Below, one piece after another: positions 22,037-35,003 of a DNA stretch of 64,000 nucleotides. The position numbers and the translations under genes are program-made. The notes under the pieces were generated by a model. That model had not been told where the DNA came from. It worked only from the letters and a program-made list of their open reading frames with translations, and searched no databases. Source of the DNA: Adiantum capillus-veneris (Eukaryota > Streptophyta > Polypodiopsida > Polypodiales > Pteridaceae); NCBI GenBank assembly GCA_014529385.2, contig CM043959.1:90798529-90862528 (forward strand), in the 5' to 3' direction. The first letter of the stretch is position 1. Each line of letters starts with the position of its first letter.

Positions 22037-23354
22037 GGCTAATTGGAACCCTTATTTTCCGGCGGCTTATTATTTCTTTTTGCCCCCGTTTGGAAATTGA
22101 TTCGAGAGGCGACCATAGTGTGGTGTATTACCGCCGATATGGTACGTGGTCTTTGGGAGTTGACATACTCCGCCATTTCTTCGGTTAAGCCCGCACAAAA
22201 TTGTTGCTTTTGCTCTCCAAAATCCAACTTTTTGAAGACAGTGGCCTTGAGTTGTAGGTCCCAAAACTTGTCTACATATTTGTGGATAGATTCATTGGGA
22301 GAGAGCTTTAAGCTTCTCCATTCGGTGAGTACTTTGTCTTTGGCGTCGGTGGCCAAAAACTGCTTCATAATGGAAGCTCTTAAAGCTTTCCATGTTCGTG
22401 GAGCTTCACCATTGGCTCGTAGGCTAGACCACCATTGTCTGGCGGAATTTTGAAAGTGCATAGCTACATGGCGTAGCTTAGAGGACTCCGTGAAGCCCTC
22501 ATCTCCAAAAGCCGCATCAAATTGTTGGATAAAGGCCAAGACTTTGTCCGTAGCACCAAAGGTACCATCATAGGTAAGGAAAGAGATGCTCTTCCCTCCC
22601 TCTTTGAATTTCTTCAACTTGGACGACCTCTTCCATGCGGCATAGGATTTCCTATGGCCTCTTCTTTTTGATGGTTCAAAGGTTGCACCATCACTTTCTC
22701 AGAAGGTGAAGAATTTGATGAAGGTGGAGAAGAGGGTGACCTCTTTCTCACCTTTTTCTTGTCTTGATCTTTGTCGTCTTCACCATAGATTTCATAAGAG
22801 GAAGAGGATAAAAAAGATGGAGAAGAGGGTGTCCTCTTTCTCGCCTTTTTCTTCTCTTGCTTTTTATCATCCCTCTTTGAATTATGGCGTGGAGAAGAGT
22901 GTGATGGTCTTCTCCGCTTTGGTGGTGATGGAGAGCGTTTAGCCCGCCGTCTTCGTGGAGCCATCTCCGCCGAGGTGGCGGGAGACTCGCTTCTTTCTCA
23001 TTCCTTCTGTGGAGGCTCTTGAGTTCTCCTTTGGGAAGGAGATGCATCATCAAGAAGTAAATTCTTGAGCCCTTCATATGGATTCTCTTCTTCTTCCCGA
23101 ATCGGAGAGAGACCTCTTTTGGTAGTCTCACAAGGAGGCTTCCTAGGTGTTCTCTCGTCATGGTGAATAGCTTAAGGAATCCCGTGAGCACGGAGTTGCC
23201 GTTGCACTTTACTTTGGAGAGATGGATTGCCCATGGCTTGTTGAAGCCTAGAAACAAGATAGTTAACAAGCATTGAAGCATCATTAGTAGCTTGCTCATG
23301 AGCAAAATCAAAGTTATCAACATTAATTTCACTCTCTTTACTATTGTCAGCCAT
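22037..23354 (-). pseudogene. Alpha gag, copy C
   Basis: From 23354 it starts like copy B, with the same in-frame TAA after 60 codons. It resumes with the Arg/Ser/Pro linker (22964-22614), shifts frame near 22700, and continues as the gag capsid-like domain (22617-22039). That domain has VLAFIQQFDAAFGDEG, FQNSARQWWSSL, TWKALRASIMKQF and KYVDKFWDLQLK, matching the Retrotrans_gag family. Gag builds the cytoplasmic particle in which reverse transcription takes place. The complete leader (23355-23757) lies between it and the primer site. Confidence 0.85.
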
Positions 23355-23547
23355 TCTAACACCTTTTAGGTGTAAACTTTTTAGGTGTACTTTGGCACTT
23401 CAAGCCCTAGTTGCTACTCCTCTTTACCCCTTTAGAAAAAGCACTCAAGCTACTGTACCAGCGGCTCGAATACCATTAATTGCAAGGCATAGAAGAGAGG
23501 GTCTTTCGACACCAAAATAGCACCGGCTCCTGTCAAGCTTCTAATAG

Positions 23548-23597
23548 CTCAATAGTGGTTAAGCCGTAGGCAAGCCCCATAGGACTCCACTATTAAG
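23548..23597 (-). ncRNA. Conserved leader stem-loop of family alpha, copy C
   Basis: The same stem as copy B with one C-to-T change that turns a C-G pair into a U-G wobble, keeping the helix. Confidence 0.5.
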
Positions 23598-23757
23598 ACC
23601 ATAGCTCTCGACGTGATGCCCCGTTAACTGCACGAAGGCAGGCGCACTGCAAGGCTGAAAAATCCCTATTCTACTTACTCCCAGGCAATTAATAATACCA
23701 ACCATTTGTACCTAGCTTGAGGACCTCCCTTCTTGAGCAAGAAAAGATAAACCTTGA

Positions 23758-23769
23758 GCTCTGATACCA
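23758..23769 (-). promoter_or_regulatory. Primer binding site (minus), initiator tRNA-Met type
   Basis: GCTCTGATACCA, the reverse complement of the site at 17995, directly beside the outer 5' LTR. Confidence 0.9.
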
Positions 23770-23770
23770 A

Positions 23771-25333
23771 TGTAACATTTAATGGCCTAATAACTTATGT
23801 GTAGCGGAAATTAGCATGAACATAGTCGGAATTTCATTAGAATAGATTCCTAATGAGAATTACAAGAGTGCTTGGGTGGAGAGAGCAACAAAAAGCATAA
23901 CACCTAGTTAGATAGCATCGACAATACTTTCAAAAGAGAGAGAAATTAAGCTATTGACAACAGTTGAGGACCGGATTTTCATGGAGCCGGTCCCCCCTCC
24001 AAAAGGCTTTGTGTTATGGTTTCTCCCATCAAGAGAGACATTGTACAATACAATTCTTTGTGTTTATTCAAGACTAGCTAGTGGAATGAAGATGGAAACT
24101 TCATGCACTAAGCAAAACACTTAACAAACACAACTTGAATTATCCTCGTTCTCGGACCCAAGACCTCACACACCTTCGAAGATGGTGAGAGCTAGCAGGG
24201 TATGAGAGTAGATTGAGAGGAAGAAGGAGTATCTTACGAGAAAGATGTACATCTCCTCACATAATCACTCATATGTAGCATAGCTTAGCTTAGTAATTAG
24301 CTTGGTAGAGGAGATGAGCATGCATTGAAGCTTGGCTCTTGGTTGGATTTGCATCCACATGCCAAGAGAGTGTTGATGTAGGCTTCTATCTCACAAGCTT
24401 GGAGTAGGTGATTAGTTCTCCATTAAAGCTTGGAAAGAGATAGTCTTCTCTTTCTTCACACATGAGCTTGTGTGAGTGTGTGTGTGATAATGCTTTGCAA
24501 AAATCAGCCCCCTCTCTCTCTTGGGCGAGCCCTCTTGCTAATTGCTCTTGCTGCAGCCTCATTGGCCCTCCCCAAGTCAAGTCAATTACAATTAAGCAGC
24601 ATAAGTGATAGCCTTCTGACATGTGTCCCCCTTTCCCCTTTTGTGAGAGGTTTAGGTAATTAAATAATTAAACTAAACTCTCATTGGGCCCCTTTGCCTC
24701 CTGGCCAATAGGAAACAGGGAAGCCATGGGGCTCCTGAATGCTCGTTGGACCCCTTGGGAGACTGCCCAATAGTCTTCTAGGTGACTTAATTCTCATTGG
24801 TTTCTTTTATTAAATGTTTATAAATTAATTAAACTAGATTTACTCTAGCTTAATTCTCATTGGTCCACTTCAAGGATCATCCAATAGAAATTGGGCACAC
24901 CTTGTGAGCATTTGGCCTAGGGAGCTGACATGTGTCCCTCATTCCCTTTGTGTAAAGGGAGCCTGTGTGTGTGTGTGGATTTCTCTCTCATCCCCTACCT
25001 TTAGGGCTCGCCCCCTCCCATGTAGGGATGTGCAAAGACTTTTAGGGCACACACAAAGCATCCAATTTTCCCTAGGGTTGACCTTTGGACACAACCTTTG
25101 AATTTTGGAACCTTAGCATTTTGGAAGTCTTAATGGGCTGAACCTTAGGGTTTTTTTAGCCCATTGTTGCACATGGCTCTTTTGCAGATGGCCCCCCCTT
25201 TGGATCCCTACTGTGGCCGGTCTGCTAGCTTAACCAATATTCTAGCTTTTTCTCCCCTGGCCTTCCCCACATTAAATGATCAGTTTAACATGAGAAAATC
25301 ATTTAGGAGAATTAGATATTGATTATTATGACA
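23771..25333 (-). repeat. Alpha LTR, outer 5' copy
   Basis: A full-length reverse-orientation LTR of 1563 bp, the partner of 6741-8698. It is followed at 25334-25338 by GTAGT, which repeats the five bases at 6736-6740. Confidence 0.9.
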
Positions 25334-25491
25334 GTAGTCCTCTTTTAAAGTGCCAATGTGGCACAAGAAAATATTTATGAGTATATGTATATACACAATT
25401 GAACTAAACTACCATGTTATTTGTAATCTTTTTAAATAGTTGGTCTTTTTTACTATAAATTGTCAAGGTAATTTATATTCAAATTCTATAG

Positions 25492-25793
25492 TGCAGTCTC
25501 GTGCTGTTCCAACCTTGTATTCGAGGCTGTGAGGCCACCAATGAGGGTTTCTATCAAGGCGAGAGAGCACTGCAACTATGTAATTTGCAATGAGGCTACA
25601 TCAAATCATCACACACAAAAGAGTTTTGAGTTGATCTTGGTTCTTTTTCGAAGAGAAGCTTTCATGGCTTGAGTTTGTTCTTTTTGAGTGTGTTTTTAGC
25701 CTCAAATTTTCTATGATTTGCTTGATTTTGCTGCAAACTCTCATAGTCAGAGGCCCGGCACTTTCCTAGCCGCACTCCGCACTTCTTGACACA
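25492..25793 (+). repeat. LTR-like block upstream of a gag-protease element
   Basis: It starts TGCAGTCTCGTG and ends ...CTTCTTGACACA. An inverted, longer copy lies at 37697-38095, sharing the ends and several internal blocks, as two LTRs of one family would. Just after it, TGGTGAACCCGACGTG (about 25798) sits where a primer binding site is expected; I do not identify its tRNA. No matching right-hand LTR is seen near this copy. Confidence 0.55.
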
Positions 25794-25844
25794 GTTTGGT
25801 GAACCCGACGTGAAGTAGGCTAGGGTGAGGGTTCAAAAGCTTCA

Positions 25845-28255
25845 TTGAAGGTATCAAAACAAAGTTTTAAATCTATGGAGCAACAAGAGCAACAGGGGGT
25901 TTGGTTTGATCCTGTCACAATGCAAATGTTTCAAGCTTTTGCGGTATTTATGCAGCAGCAGCAAGTTGTGGAAAGGAGGGAGCTTTCCTCAACTAAAGCG
26001 CTTCAATCTGTGGTGAAGAAAATGGACCAATTTAAAGGTAAATATGTAACAAACTATCTTGGTGGATATGTAAAGGAGATGGAGCTTCATCGAGTGCCCG
26101 AAGCAGAGATGATGCAAAGTTTTGAACTAGCTGTGGTTTCCGAGATCAGAGAGCATGTAAGAGGAATTAGAAATGAGCATGGGGCAACTTGGGAAGCATT
26201 CAAATTAGCCTTGAAAGAAGAGTATTTCATGGAAGACTCCAAAAGGGTGAAAAATAGGACTTTTCTAGAGTGAGTAGTTCGGCCAAAAGAGGGACTTTTG
26301 CCTACCAAACTGCTAAGGGAATTTGAACGTTGCTATGTCAACTTTCGAGGACTGAGAAGGCTACCCTAAACTTACAGAAGATAGAGATCTTTTTGCAAGC
26401 TACAGGCAAAGAGATTCAAGAGAAGTTAGAGCTACTTCTTGAGGATAAGGATGCGGAACAAGGCTTAAAGGCTGATTCTAATGAGGTCGAAGATGCAATT
26501 TCATTGCTATCCAAGTGACAACGATGAAGAGATGTCAAGATGGTCGTCAACCCTACTCAAGCCTCAAGTGTTCTCGAGAGTCCCATGAAGCCTGTGATTG
26601 TGGTTCCAAACAGTGACAAATCCATCCTCAATGATATTGTTAAGGGAATGCAAGAATTGAAGTTAAAGCTTACAAGGCTACAAGAGAAGGGGCAACCATC
26701 AGGTCAATCTACAGTGCAACGACTTCAAAGCAGAGAAGGTTTTGTAAATAGATGCATATGGTGTGATAGTACCGACCATGCAAGGAGAGATTGTGAAATT
26801 TTCAAAGATGCTTTGACAAAGGAGCTTGTTTTATTTAAAGATAGCAAAATTCACTTAAGTGAAACAGGTAAGCTCTTGCGTACAAACTTTGGCAAAGTTG
26901 GGATGAAGAAGCTATTTGAGGACATGGCTACTAGCCATGCCATCTCAATGGTTGAGGCAGCCGCCTATGGGTTGAAGGTGGAACCTATTAAGCAGAAAGG
27001 AGTCAAGGTTGGAGAAGATGCAGCTAACGGGATTGGAGAACTATGGCCATGGGCAATAGAGTCTGCTGTGAAAGGTAAAATGACTAAAGAGGTTTTACAT
27101 GAAGCTGGAGATTGCATTCGGCTAGAAACAGGTTGGAACGACCCTGTTGACTCTTTGTCAGTGTATGCATACATTGCCAAATGTCAAGCCAATGAGACCG
27201 TTGTCGAATAGAAACGTAGGCGTGAGAATGGGGATGAAGGGCCTTCAAAACGGGCAACGAGGAGTGAGGGCAAAAATGACACAGTGACTCCTAGATCACC
27301 TTCCCCGCAACAGATGCGTGTCCCCGAAGTGCCTATGCAAGAAGCCTCTAAAGAAAAGAAGAAGGATGCAATGAAATCCAAAGCAAAGGGTCCAGCCTAC
27401 AAGCTCCAATCTGACATAGAGGCGGCAACAGACCTCAAAGAGGTTTTGGAAGCGAGGATTTTGAACAGTAAGGTGGAATTTACATTGGATGAGGTCCTTG
27501 GAATAGCAAAGAGGGAGTTCCATGAAGAGGTAATTGATATCATCAAGAGGAAGCGACAATCTCTTACTGAATCTATCCATGTACAGGGTGAAGAAGAAAC
27601 TTTAAATACACAAGGAGTACATGTCTATGGTGAGCAAGGTGATCAAACTATTGTTGGATTCTACAAGTCTAGGGGAGGAGTAAAACAGGTTCACTTCTTG
27701 GATGGTGAAGATGAAGTCGAGACCACTCACAAGAGTTAGTACTTGAAGAGTCACTGGGCAAGATCAATTACTGAGACCCTAGTGAAAGTGGGAGACTTAG
27801 AAGAGCCATACATTGTGTTGATAGATCATCGGTCAAAAATTAATCTTATGTCAAAGAGTTTACATCAAAAGGGAAAATGGCCAATTGATATAAATCATGG
27901 ATGGATGATCCGTGCAGCAAACAACTCATCAGGAGAGTTGTATAGAGCTTGTCCAAATGTAAAGGTGACTATAGTGGATGTGAAAGACTACCACAATTTC
28001 TTTGTACAGGAGATGTCTACATACCCTCTTATCCTTGGGTAGCCATACATCACTGCTACTCGCATGGAAACCAAGCCTGTAATGGACGATGGGTCAGCTT
28101 ATGCTAGGATAAGGAGCAAGGATGGGAAGCGTGCCAGTGTTTGTATGGACCATGAAAGAAACCATGAAAGACTTAGAGAGCAACCCTTACCACAGACAAA
28201 CAAAGAATTCAAGGACTACAGAGATATGAGGGGTTTTGGCCATGTACCATTGTAG
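25845..28255 (+). pseudogene. Gypsy-like gag-protease frame, broken by stops
   Basis: The first block (25845-26273) is a gag-like domain with YLGGYVKEMELHRVPEAEMM and an EYFMEDSKRVK end. A frameshift follows. From 26330 to 28255 one frame continues with stops at 26516, 26525, 27209, 27737 and 28040. It holds a CCHC knuckle (CIWCDSTDHARRDC, spacing C-x2-C-x4-H-x4-C), a coiled linker, and a retropepsin-like domain. There the active site reads VLIDHRSKINLMS (DHR in place of DTG/DSG), and the flap/end region reads TYPLILG then TAG. No RT follows before the next LTR-like edge at 28392. The element family is not identified further. Confidence 0.7.
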
Positions 28256-28664
28256 AGCGGGATTGCAGTGGTACAAGAAGAGAAAAGTTCTCGCATGATG
28301 TATATGCAAAGCAAACATTTTCTACAGGTTTTGTAGGATTAACAGACTATGGATCTATTGCTTTTACAAAGTGTGGGGACTTAAAGTGGGGTGAATGACA
28401 ACATGTTGAAGCGGTCCGGGGTGGGCAACAAGAAGAGCAACCTCTAGACACCCTTCAAGGCTCCCGTGCTGCTCAATGGGGTTGGGGCACAACACAACAC
28501 AAACCAAAATAACAAACCCCTAGCCAAATCCCAACTACACAAGGGGCACCACCTAGTTTAAGAGCGAACTAGGACGCAAAGAGGAGAATCGTTACGCAAC
28601 CCACAAACAAGCAAGGAATTTACACTAACCCTAACACCAATGGAACACTCTCACACACTAAAAC

Positions 28665-28784
<120 letters not shown>

Positions 28785-29446
28785 TGGTGCTCGGGATGCT
28801 TTGAAGTGTATCGTTAATGATCAAGCAAACATAAATATATATATGTAAGAAAGAGAGAGAAGGGGGAAGGGGTGCTTGTTGCACTAATGCCTTCTTACAA
28901 ATCTGTCATGACCAATCAAAGTGAGATTAGTATTTGTTCAACATAGCCTGAGTAAATTACACCACAACACATCACAAGAAAAAATCCACCCCAATCACTG
29001 TCTTAAGGCCAGGGGAGTCCTCTCCACCCTGTCGCCCTCTTACAGCATGTGGGATTTATGGCTAAATTGATAACAATACCCGGAGACAAGTTATCAAGAA
29101 CTTAAATAAAATACCAAGACACTTACACATCATTATTGTCCATGACTTCACGTTGGAAGGGAGACAAGGTATCCATGCTTAGTCCAAATTCACCCTCCTT
29201 GATTCAGCAAATTTTGGGCTTACACTAGTAGGAGAAATGATAGATTTCCTACTCTCAATTTAATGATCCCTCTCTCTTACAATGGCATAGAGTTCCCTTG
29301 CTAATCACCCCTAATACAACACATACATATGCCTAATGCCAATGATATTCCACTCAAGAGCTCCTTCTCAAGAGGTTGAGCTTGGCTTCTCAAGCTATAG
29401 CATAGTGCTCTTTCTTCTCCTCCCCTTTTTGTGCTAGCTACACCCT

Positions 29447-29458
29447 CCTTTTATAGCA
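29447..29458 (-). promoter_or_regulatory. TATA-like box in the D LTR
   Basis: On the minus strand the sequence reads GCTATAAAAGGAGGG, a good plant TATA box in the orientation of element D's transcript. Confidence 0.5.
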
Positions 29459-31169
29459 ATTTTGAAGGCTAGGGTTACTCCTCTAACCATGGTTGGGTTA
29501 GATTTTTAGCAATTTATCTAATTTCTTTTGCTTGGAATTATCAAGAAGTTGGTGGGGAAAGAGAGAGGAGAGAAATGGAGGTGATAGGACTTTTCATAGT
29601 GGGTTAGTGTTAGTAGAGTTAGTATTAATTTACAAATGGAATTGGATATTTACAATGGGAGTATCCATGTAGGATACAAATAAGGAAGAAAAACTCTTAA
29701 GAGGTAAGAAAAGGTGGATTTCTTACAAGGTTGATGCTCCAAGTGTCTTGAGTAGGGCCAATTTTGACGCTTGTTGACGGTCCACTAGCTTTGACGGTAC
29801 ATTTTTCTCCACTCTTGACCTTCCTTGAGAGACAAGGTAATTGAAGCTGAGTAATCAACCACCATGATGCTGTCTTTTAAGAGAAGAGGCTGAATTTTGT
29901 GGTTTTTTTTATAGATATGGGTAATTTGGGGGAGGAAAAATGAGACTAGGTGGTCAATTTTGGAATGGAATTGTGTGTGGGAGGTATGAGTTCACCATGG
30001 TTTCTCTTATTCTTCAAGGTTGAGGAGAAGGTGAGTAGAGTGCAGAGAGGAGTGGTGAGAGAGGTGGGGATGATGAGTGGAGAAGTGTGTGTGAAAGAGG
30101 AAAATGATAAAGTGGAAGAGAGAGTGTGGCTGCATAGCATGGGAAAACTGGGGTCCACTAATAAAATCATAGCTCACAGCTCGTAGCTCAAAAAAATATG
30201 AAAAAATTTGAGACAAAAGTTCAGCGCACGAGCTACAACTTTTGTTTGTATCACCTTTTCAAATTCGGAGAGCAGGTGAACTTTAAAAATTCAAAAAAAC
30301 CGACCGTTTTTTTCCACTGCACAAGGTCCTTGTGGGGTCCTTCTTTGGATGATTCTTTTGAATACCTCCAAGAGTGAGCCCTCCATAGTGCATGTATGCA
30401 TGCCACCTACCCTTGACCTTATTTGGTAGGTCTATAATTGAAGATATTGTCGAGATCATGATATAAGTGAATAGTACAACTAAGAAAATCAAATATTGAG
30501 GGGTCTAAAAAATATGTACATGTCAAATATAAATAATATAAGTGGAAAAAATATAAAGGCGTCAAAAGAAATCTCTCTCATTATGAGGCTACCATAAAAA
30601 GATAAATATTTTTGGTGTTCTAATTTTTTAGAAAAAAAACAAAATAGATGTAGGAAGGGAAAAATCACAATAATGAAAAAATATACACATAAATAAAACT
30701 AGTTTTTTTGGATTTTTGTTGGGGTGGAGTTACACCAAATATAAGAGAAGCTTACATGAAAATATTTCTATATGAAATAAAGAGTATGAAAAATGGTAAG
30801 AAAAATTGTGGTAATGGTGAGGCAATGTACAGAGCATAAATAACACACACCTAGGTAGAAATATTTAAATAAATACCAAAATAATTATGAAAAAATCTTT
30901 TATTTAGGCCCTATATACAAAGAAATATTTACATACACATGGGCCATAATATACTTATATTTTTTATTTTTTTTATTTTTTTGGCTCAACTAGCCCAATG
31001 ACTAGCTAATTGAGGGTTTTTTATTTCAATAAGGAGATATGGAAAAAGTCCCCTAACTCACACGCACCTATATACAGTGAAAGGGTGAGGATAACCACAG
31101 TGTTTGAGTGATTTGATAGGGTGAGATAACTCACTATGGCAATTACAAAGAGCCGAAAAACGGCTATCA

Positions 31170-31184
31170 TTAGCCCTCCCCCAG
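31170..31184 (-). promoter_or_regulatory. Polypurine tract of element D
   Basis: On the minus strand CTGGGGGAGGGCTAA abuts the LTR. Elements F and H have almost the same sequence in the same place (GGGGAGGGCTAA), linking the three. Confidence 0.8.
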
Positions 31185-31197
31185 GATGATGGTATAT

Positions 31198-34100
31198 TCA
31201 TGTACCATCATAAAGAATCTTTTCCAAAGAGAGTGCTTTAGAGTCCTTGACAAGATCTTCATTGTTTGGCCCCTTGGAATTTTTGTTTGTGTTACACTCA
31301 TGCTTCATGGAACAATACTTGCATGAGATAGTTGCCTTTTGCTCTGGTAGATCCTTTGGTAGAAGGCGACTCAAATAAGGCTTCAAGCGATACCCGTTTA
31401 CCTTCCTGAAGTGCTCTTTCCCATTCAAGTCCATAAGTTGATAGTAACTTGAATTGAAAGCCTTCTTGACTATGTATGGCCCCTGCCATCTTGTTTCAAA
31501 TTTGGCATCAAAACGATTATCGAGTCGATTGTCATACCTTAGCACAAGATCTCCTTCATTGATGCCTTTGTCCTTCAGTTTCTTGTCAAGCTTCTCCTTT
31601 GTCTGTGTGGCTTTCCTCTTATAGCACTCGTATGCTGCTTCTCTTTTCCACTCAAGCTCAGCTAAGGTAAGAAGTCGATCCATCCATGCTTCTTGATCAT
31701 CTTGTGCTGATTTTCCATGAAGTCGCATTGTTGGAATGTTTAGCTCAATTGGCTGTAAAGCCTCTTGACCATAGACCAAGTGAAATGGTGTGAACTCCTT
31801 GGCTTCCCTATATGTGGTTCAATACGCCCACAAGGCACCATCCAAGAATTCATCCCACAACTTTGTCTTGTTTTTCACCATCTTTCTAATGATGCCTGCA
31901 ATGCCACCATTAGCTTTTTCTACCAAACCATTTGATTGGGGATAGTAGGGTGTACTGTGACGATGTAGAATGTGAAGTTCTTCACAGACTTCTGTGAGCA
32001 ATCCCTTTCTAAACCCTGGACCATTATCAGAAACAATCTCCAAAGGTGTGCCAAATCTACAACAAATGTGAGTGTAGACGAATTTGCTCACTGTCCTCTC
32101 ATTTACCTTTGCCACACTTTGTGCTTCCACCCACCTAGTCATATAGTCTACAGCCACTAGAATGTAGAGTTTACCATTTTTTGTCCTAGGCAGAGGACCC
32201 ATAGAATCAATGCCCCACTTTTCAAAGGGTCCATTTGCAAGCACGATTTGCCTTGGACCATAAATCAATCTTCTATTCCCATTTACCTGACAATTGTGAC
32301 AACTTTTACACCAATGTTGGACATCCACATGCAGACTTGGCCAAACATACCCCGCAAGCAAAATCTTCTTCACAGTTAATTCTTGGGAAAAATGACCACC
32401 ACATGCCTCTTCATGCAAACCTTTTAGAATGGCTGGAATTTCCGCGATAGTTGGTACTCTTCTGCACACTTTATCCTTCCCTCTTTGATAGAGGGAGCCT
32501 TCTAGGAAGAGATACATGCTCGCCTTCTTCATAAGTCTCCTCTTCTGAGCTTTCGTGAAGTCTTGTGGAAACTCACCCTCCAAAATGTAGCCAATGATGG
32601 GAGCCAATGACTCCAATCCCTGGTACCTCGGTTGCTTCACCGCAGCCGCCACCATGATGACCTGCACTTCTCTCTCAACACATGTAACTGCTTGTTGTGC
32701 AAGTAAATCGGCATCTTCATTTTGTTTCCTCGGAATATGATATAGTTGCACTTCTTCAAATTGATTAAACATCTTACGAATGGCATGAACTTTTGTCCTT
32801 AAGCTTTCATTCTTGCATGCCCAAATGCCTAAAATCTGTTTAACAATGAGAAGTGCATCTCCCTTTACCATGAGACGTTTTATCCCTTGGCCAATGCACA
32901 TCTTCAAACCATGAAGTAGTGTGTCGTATTCTGCTTCATTGTTGCTAGTTGAACCTGGTAGATTGAACTTCTCTTTCATGGCCACCTCTCCACTTGGGTT
33001 GAGCAACACTAGCCCTCCCCCTGCTTTTCCTGTGGCTCGACGAAAAGCTCCATCAAAGAACAAGGTAAAAGCATTAGGAATACTTTTTGGTGGTGGCAAT
33101 GGTAGGGTCTTTACTTCAGGCACTTAATCTCCTTTTCATGCACCCTATAAGTGAGAATCCCTGCCAATTGTGCACGCACACTATCTTCTACCTTGAAAGA
33201 GTATCGAAACTCTTGCAACTCCATAATCCACTTTGAGATCCTAGTACTAAGATTCATTTGAGATGACACCCAAGGGAACAAATTCTCTGCAGTGAGGATT
33301 ACAAAAGGTTTTGGGAGCAAGTAGGATCTAAACTTCCTTATCGCAAACATGAGAGAAAGCATCATGAGTTCTGCCTCCGTGTAGCCTCTCTCTAAAGCAT
33401 TCATGACCCTACTAGCAAAGTAGATGGGCCGCATCCTGGTACTATAGGGATCTTGTTGTAACAAAACTGTACCAATTGTTTCTTTCCCAGCACTAGAGCT
33501 AACAAAGAATGTGTACTCCCAACAAGGAGGCATGAGTGTTGGTAGCTCTGACAAAATGGCTTTAATGTTACAAAAGTACTCTTCAAGCTCATCAGACCAT
33601 GCAAATTCTACTTGTTGTGTCAACTTTTGCAAAGGGTGAAGTAACTCCGAGGCTAAGTGAATGAAGCGTGACATATACTTCACCTTTTGAATGAATGAGA
33701 TGACCTCCTTAAGACTCTTGGGTGATGGTAGCTCAATAAGAGCCTTTTCCTTTGAAGGATCCACTTCAATGCCTTTGTAAGTAACTTTATGACCAAGCAA
33801 GATTACTTCATCCTCACCTATATGGCACTTGTCGGGGTTGAGTTGACCTCCCATGTCGTAGAGCTTCTTTAAACCTTCTTCTACCCTTTGTAGATGCAAT
33901 GATTTTGAGCTATAAATACAGAAATCATCAATGAACACCCTAATTGACTTTCCAAAGAATGCTTGAAACACCATATTCATGAAACGTTGGAATGTTGCAG
34001 GAGCATTTGTCACACCAAATGGCATGACTCTAAAAGCATAAGAACCCCAAGGAGTGATAAAGGTTGTTTTCAATTGATCCTCCAATGCAATCCCTATTTG

Positions 34101-34649
34101 AAAGTAACCTGAGTAACCATCGCACACAGTGTACTTCTCATGACCAGCTACCTCATTTAGTATCTCATCCTGGAATGGGAGGGGAAAGTGATCTCTTTTT
34201 GTTGCCTCATTGAGGGGACGGTAATCCACACACACCCTCCACTTGCCATTTTTCTTAGGAGTGACAACAACAAGAGAGACCCACTCTGAATTCTTCACTG
34301 GATAAATGAAACCTGCTGCTAGAAGCTTTCTTACCTCCTTGAGTAGAGCCTGCTCCTTTATAACTCCTAGCCTTCGTAGCTTCTGAGCTTTAGGTGTGGC
34401 CTCAGGCTTTAACTCAATCTTGTGTTGAACAACATCTACCCCATGCACGTCGGTGTAGTCTTTAGCAACAATCCTAGGAAACTTCCTTAGCACACATTTG
34501 AACTCCTCTCTTTCATCCTTTGTAAGTGTTGTTGATATCATACCTTCCAACATCCCTTCATCTTGAACACCTTCGTTCTCTTGAGGACCTACCTCCTCCA
34601 AGCCTTGACAAGAGGTCTCTTGGTTGCTTGGCTTAAACCTTACCCCCAT
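31198..34649 (-). pseudogene. Element D pol: RT, RNase H, second RNase H, integrase
   Basis: Frame 1 (34649-33111) has the RT: KWRVCVDYRPLNEATKRDHF, YSGYFQIGIALEDQLKTTF, FGVTNAPATFQRFM and catalytic FIDDFCIYSS, then a Ty3-type RNase H. A 1-nt shift near 33115 leads to frame 2 (33123-31819), which begins with a second RNase H: FFDGAF, NNEAEYDTLLHGL, GDALL and NEDADLLAQQ. The integrase follows, with HHCC module (ACGGHF...CKSCHNCQ), SDNGPGF and NGLVEKANGG. A single TGA at 31819 (CGA expected) splits off the integrase C-terminus, which contains LVLRYDNRLDNRFD and GPYIVKKAF. Two RNase H domains in this order are the mark of plant Tat-lineage elements. Gag and protease are missing; the frame ends in a purine tract. 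Confidence 0.9.
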
Positions 34650-34650
34650 G

Positions 34651-34652
<2 letters not shown>

Positions 34653-34719
<67 letters not shown>

Positions 34720-35003
34720 GAGAAAGAGAGGGAAATAGAGAGAGAGAGGGAGAGAGAGGGAGGGAAAAAGAGGGAGAGAGAGAGGTAGAGAGAGGAAAAG
34801 GGGTAGAGAAAGAGAGGGAAAGAGAGAGGGGGAGGGAGGGAGGGAGGGAGGGAGGGAGAGATAGAGAGGGAGGGTTAAAGAGGGAAGAGGGAGAGAGACA
34901 AAGGGAAGGAAAGAGGGATAGAGAGAGGGGAAGAGGTAGAGGTAGAGAGAAGGAAAGGGGTAAAGAAATAGAGGGAGAGGAAAAGATGGAGAGAAAGAGA
35001 GTG
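34653..35003. repeat. Purine-rich (GA/GGGA)n tract, about 350 bp
   Basis: About 75 bp of pure (GA)n, then 270 bp of GAGGGA, AAAGAGGGA and (GGGA)n variants, almost all purine on the plus strand. It lies exactly at the 5' limit of element D's pol. Confidence 0.95.

Larger units (their letters stand above)
6741..25333 (-). mobile_element. Nested and rearranged Ty3/gypsy chromovirus (family alpha)
   Basis: The outer LTRs (6741-8698 and 23771-25333) are both in minus orientation with TGT...ACA ends and are flanked by GTAGT on both sides, so the outer unit entered as one insertion. Inside, left to right, are: the 3' end with chromodomain and integrase (minus); a plus-strand copy with its own LTR, primer site and gag start; a truncated minus LTR and second 3' end; then a join that removes the whole RT-RNase H-integrase core; and finally protease and gag (minus). 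A CACTA element sits at 8845-14952. RT is absent from the whole nest, so it cannot transpose by itself. The order fits a second copy inserting in opposite orientation, then an inversion and a deletion. Confidence 0.85.

Noticed and set aside
25334-25491. Treating the interval after the nest as part of the next LTR
   Set aside because: The two copies of that LTR-like block agree only from TGCAGTC (25492), so the interval is left as flanking sequence with nothing recognised in it.
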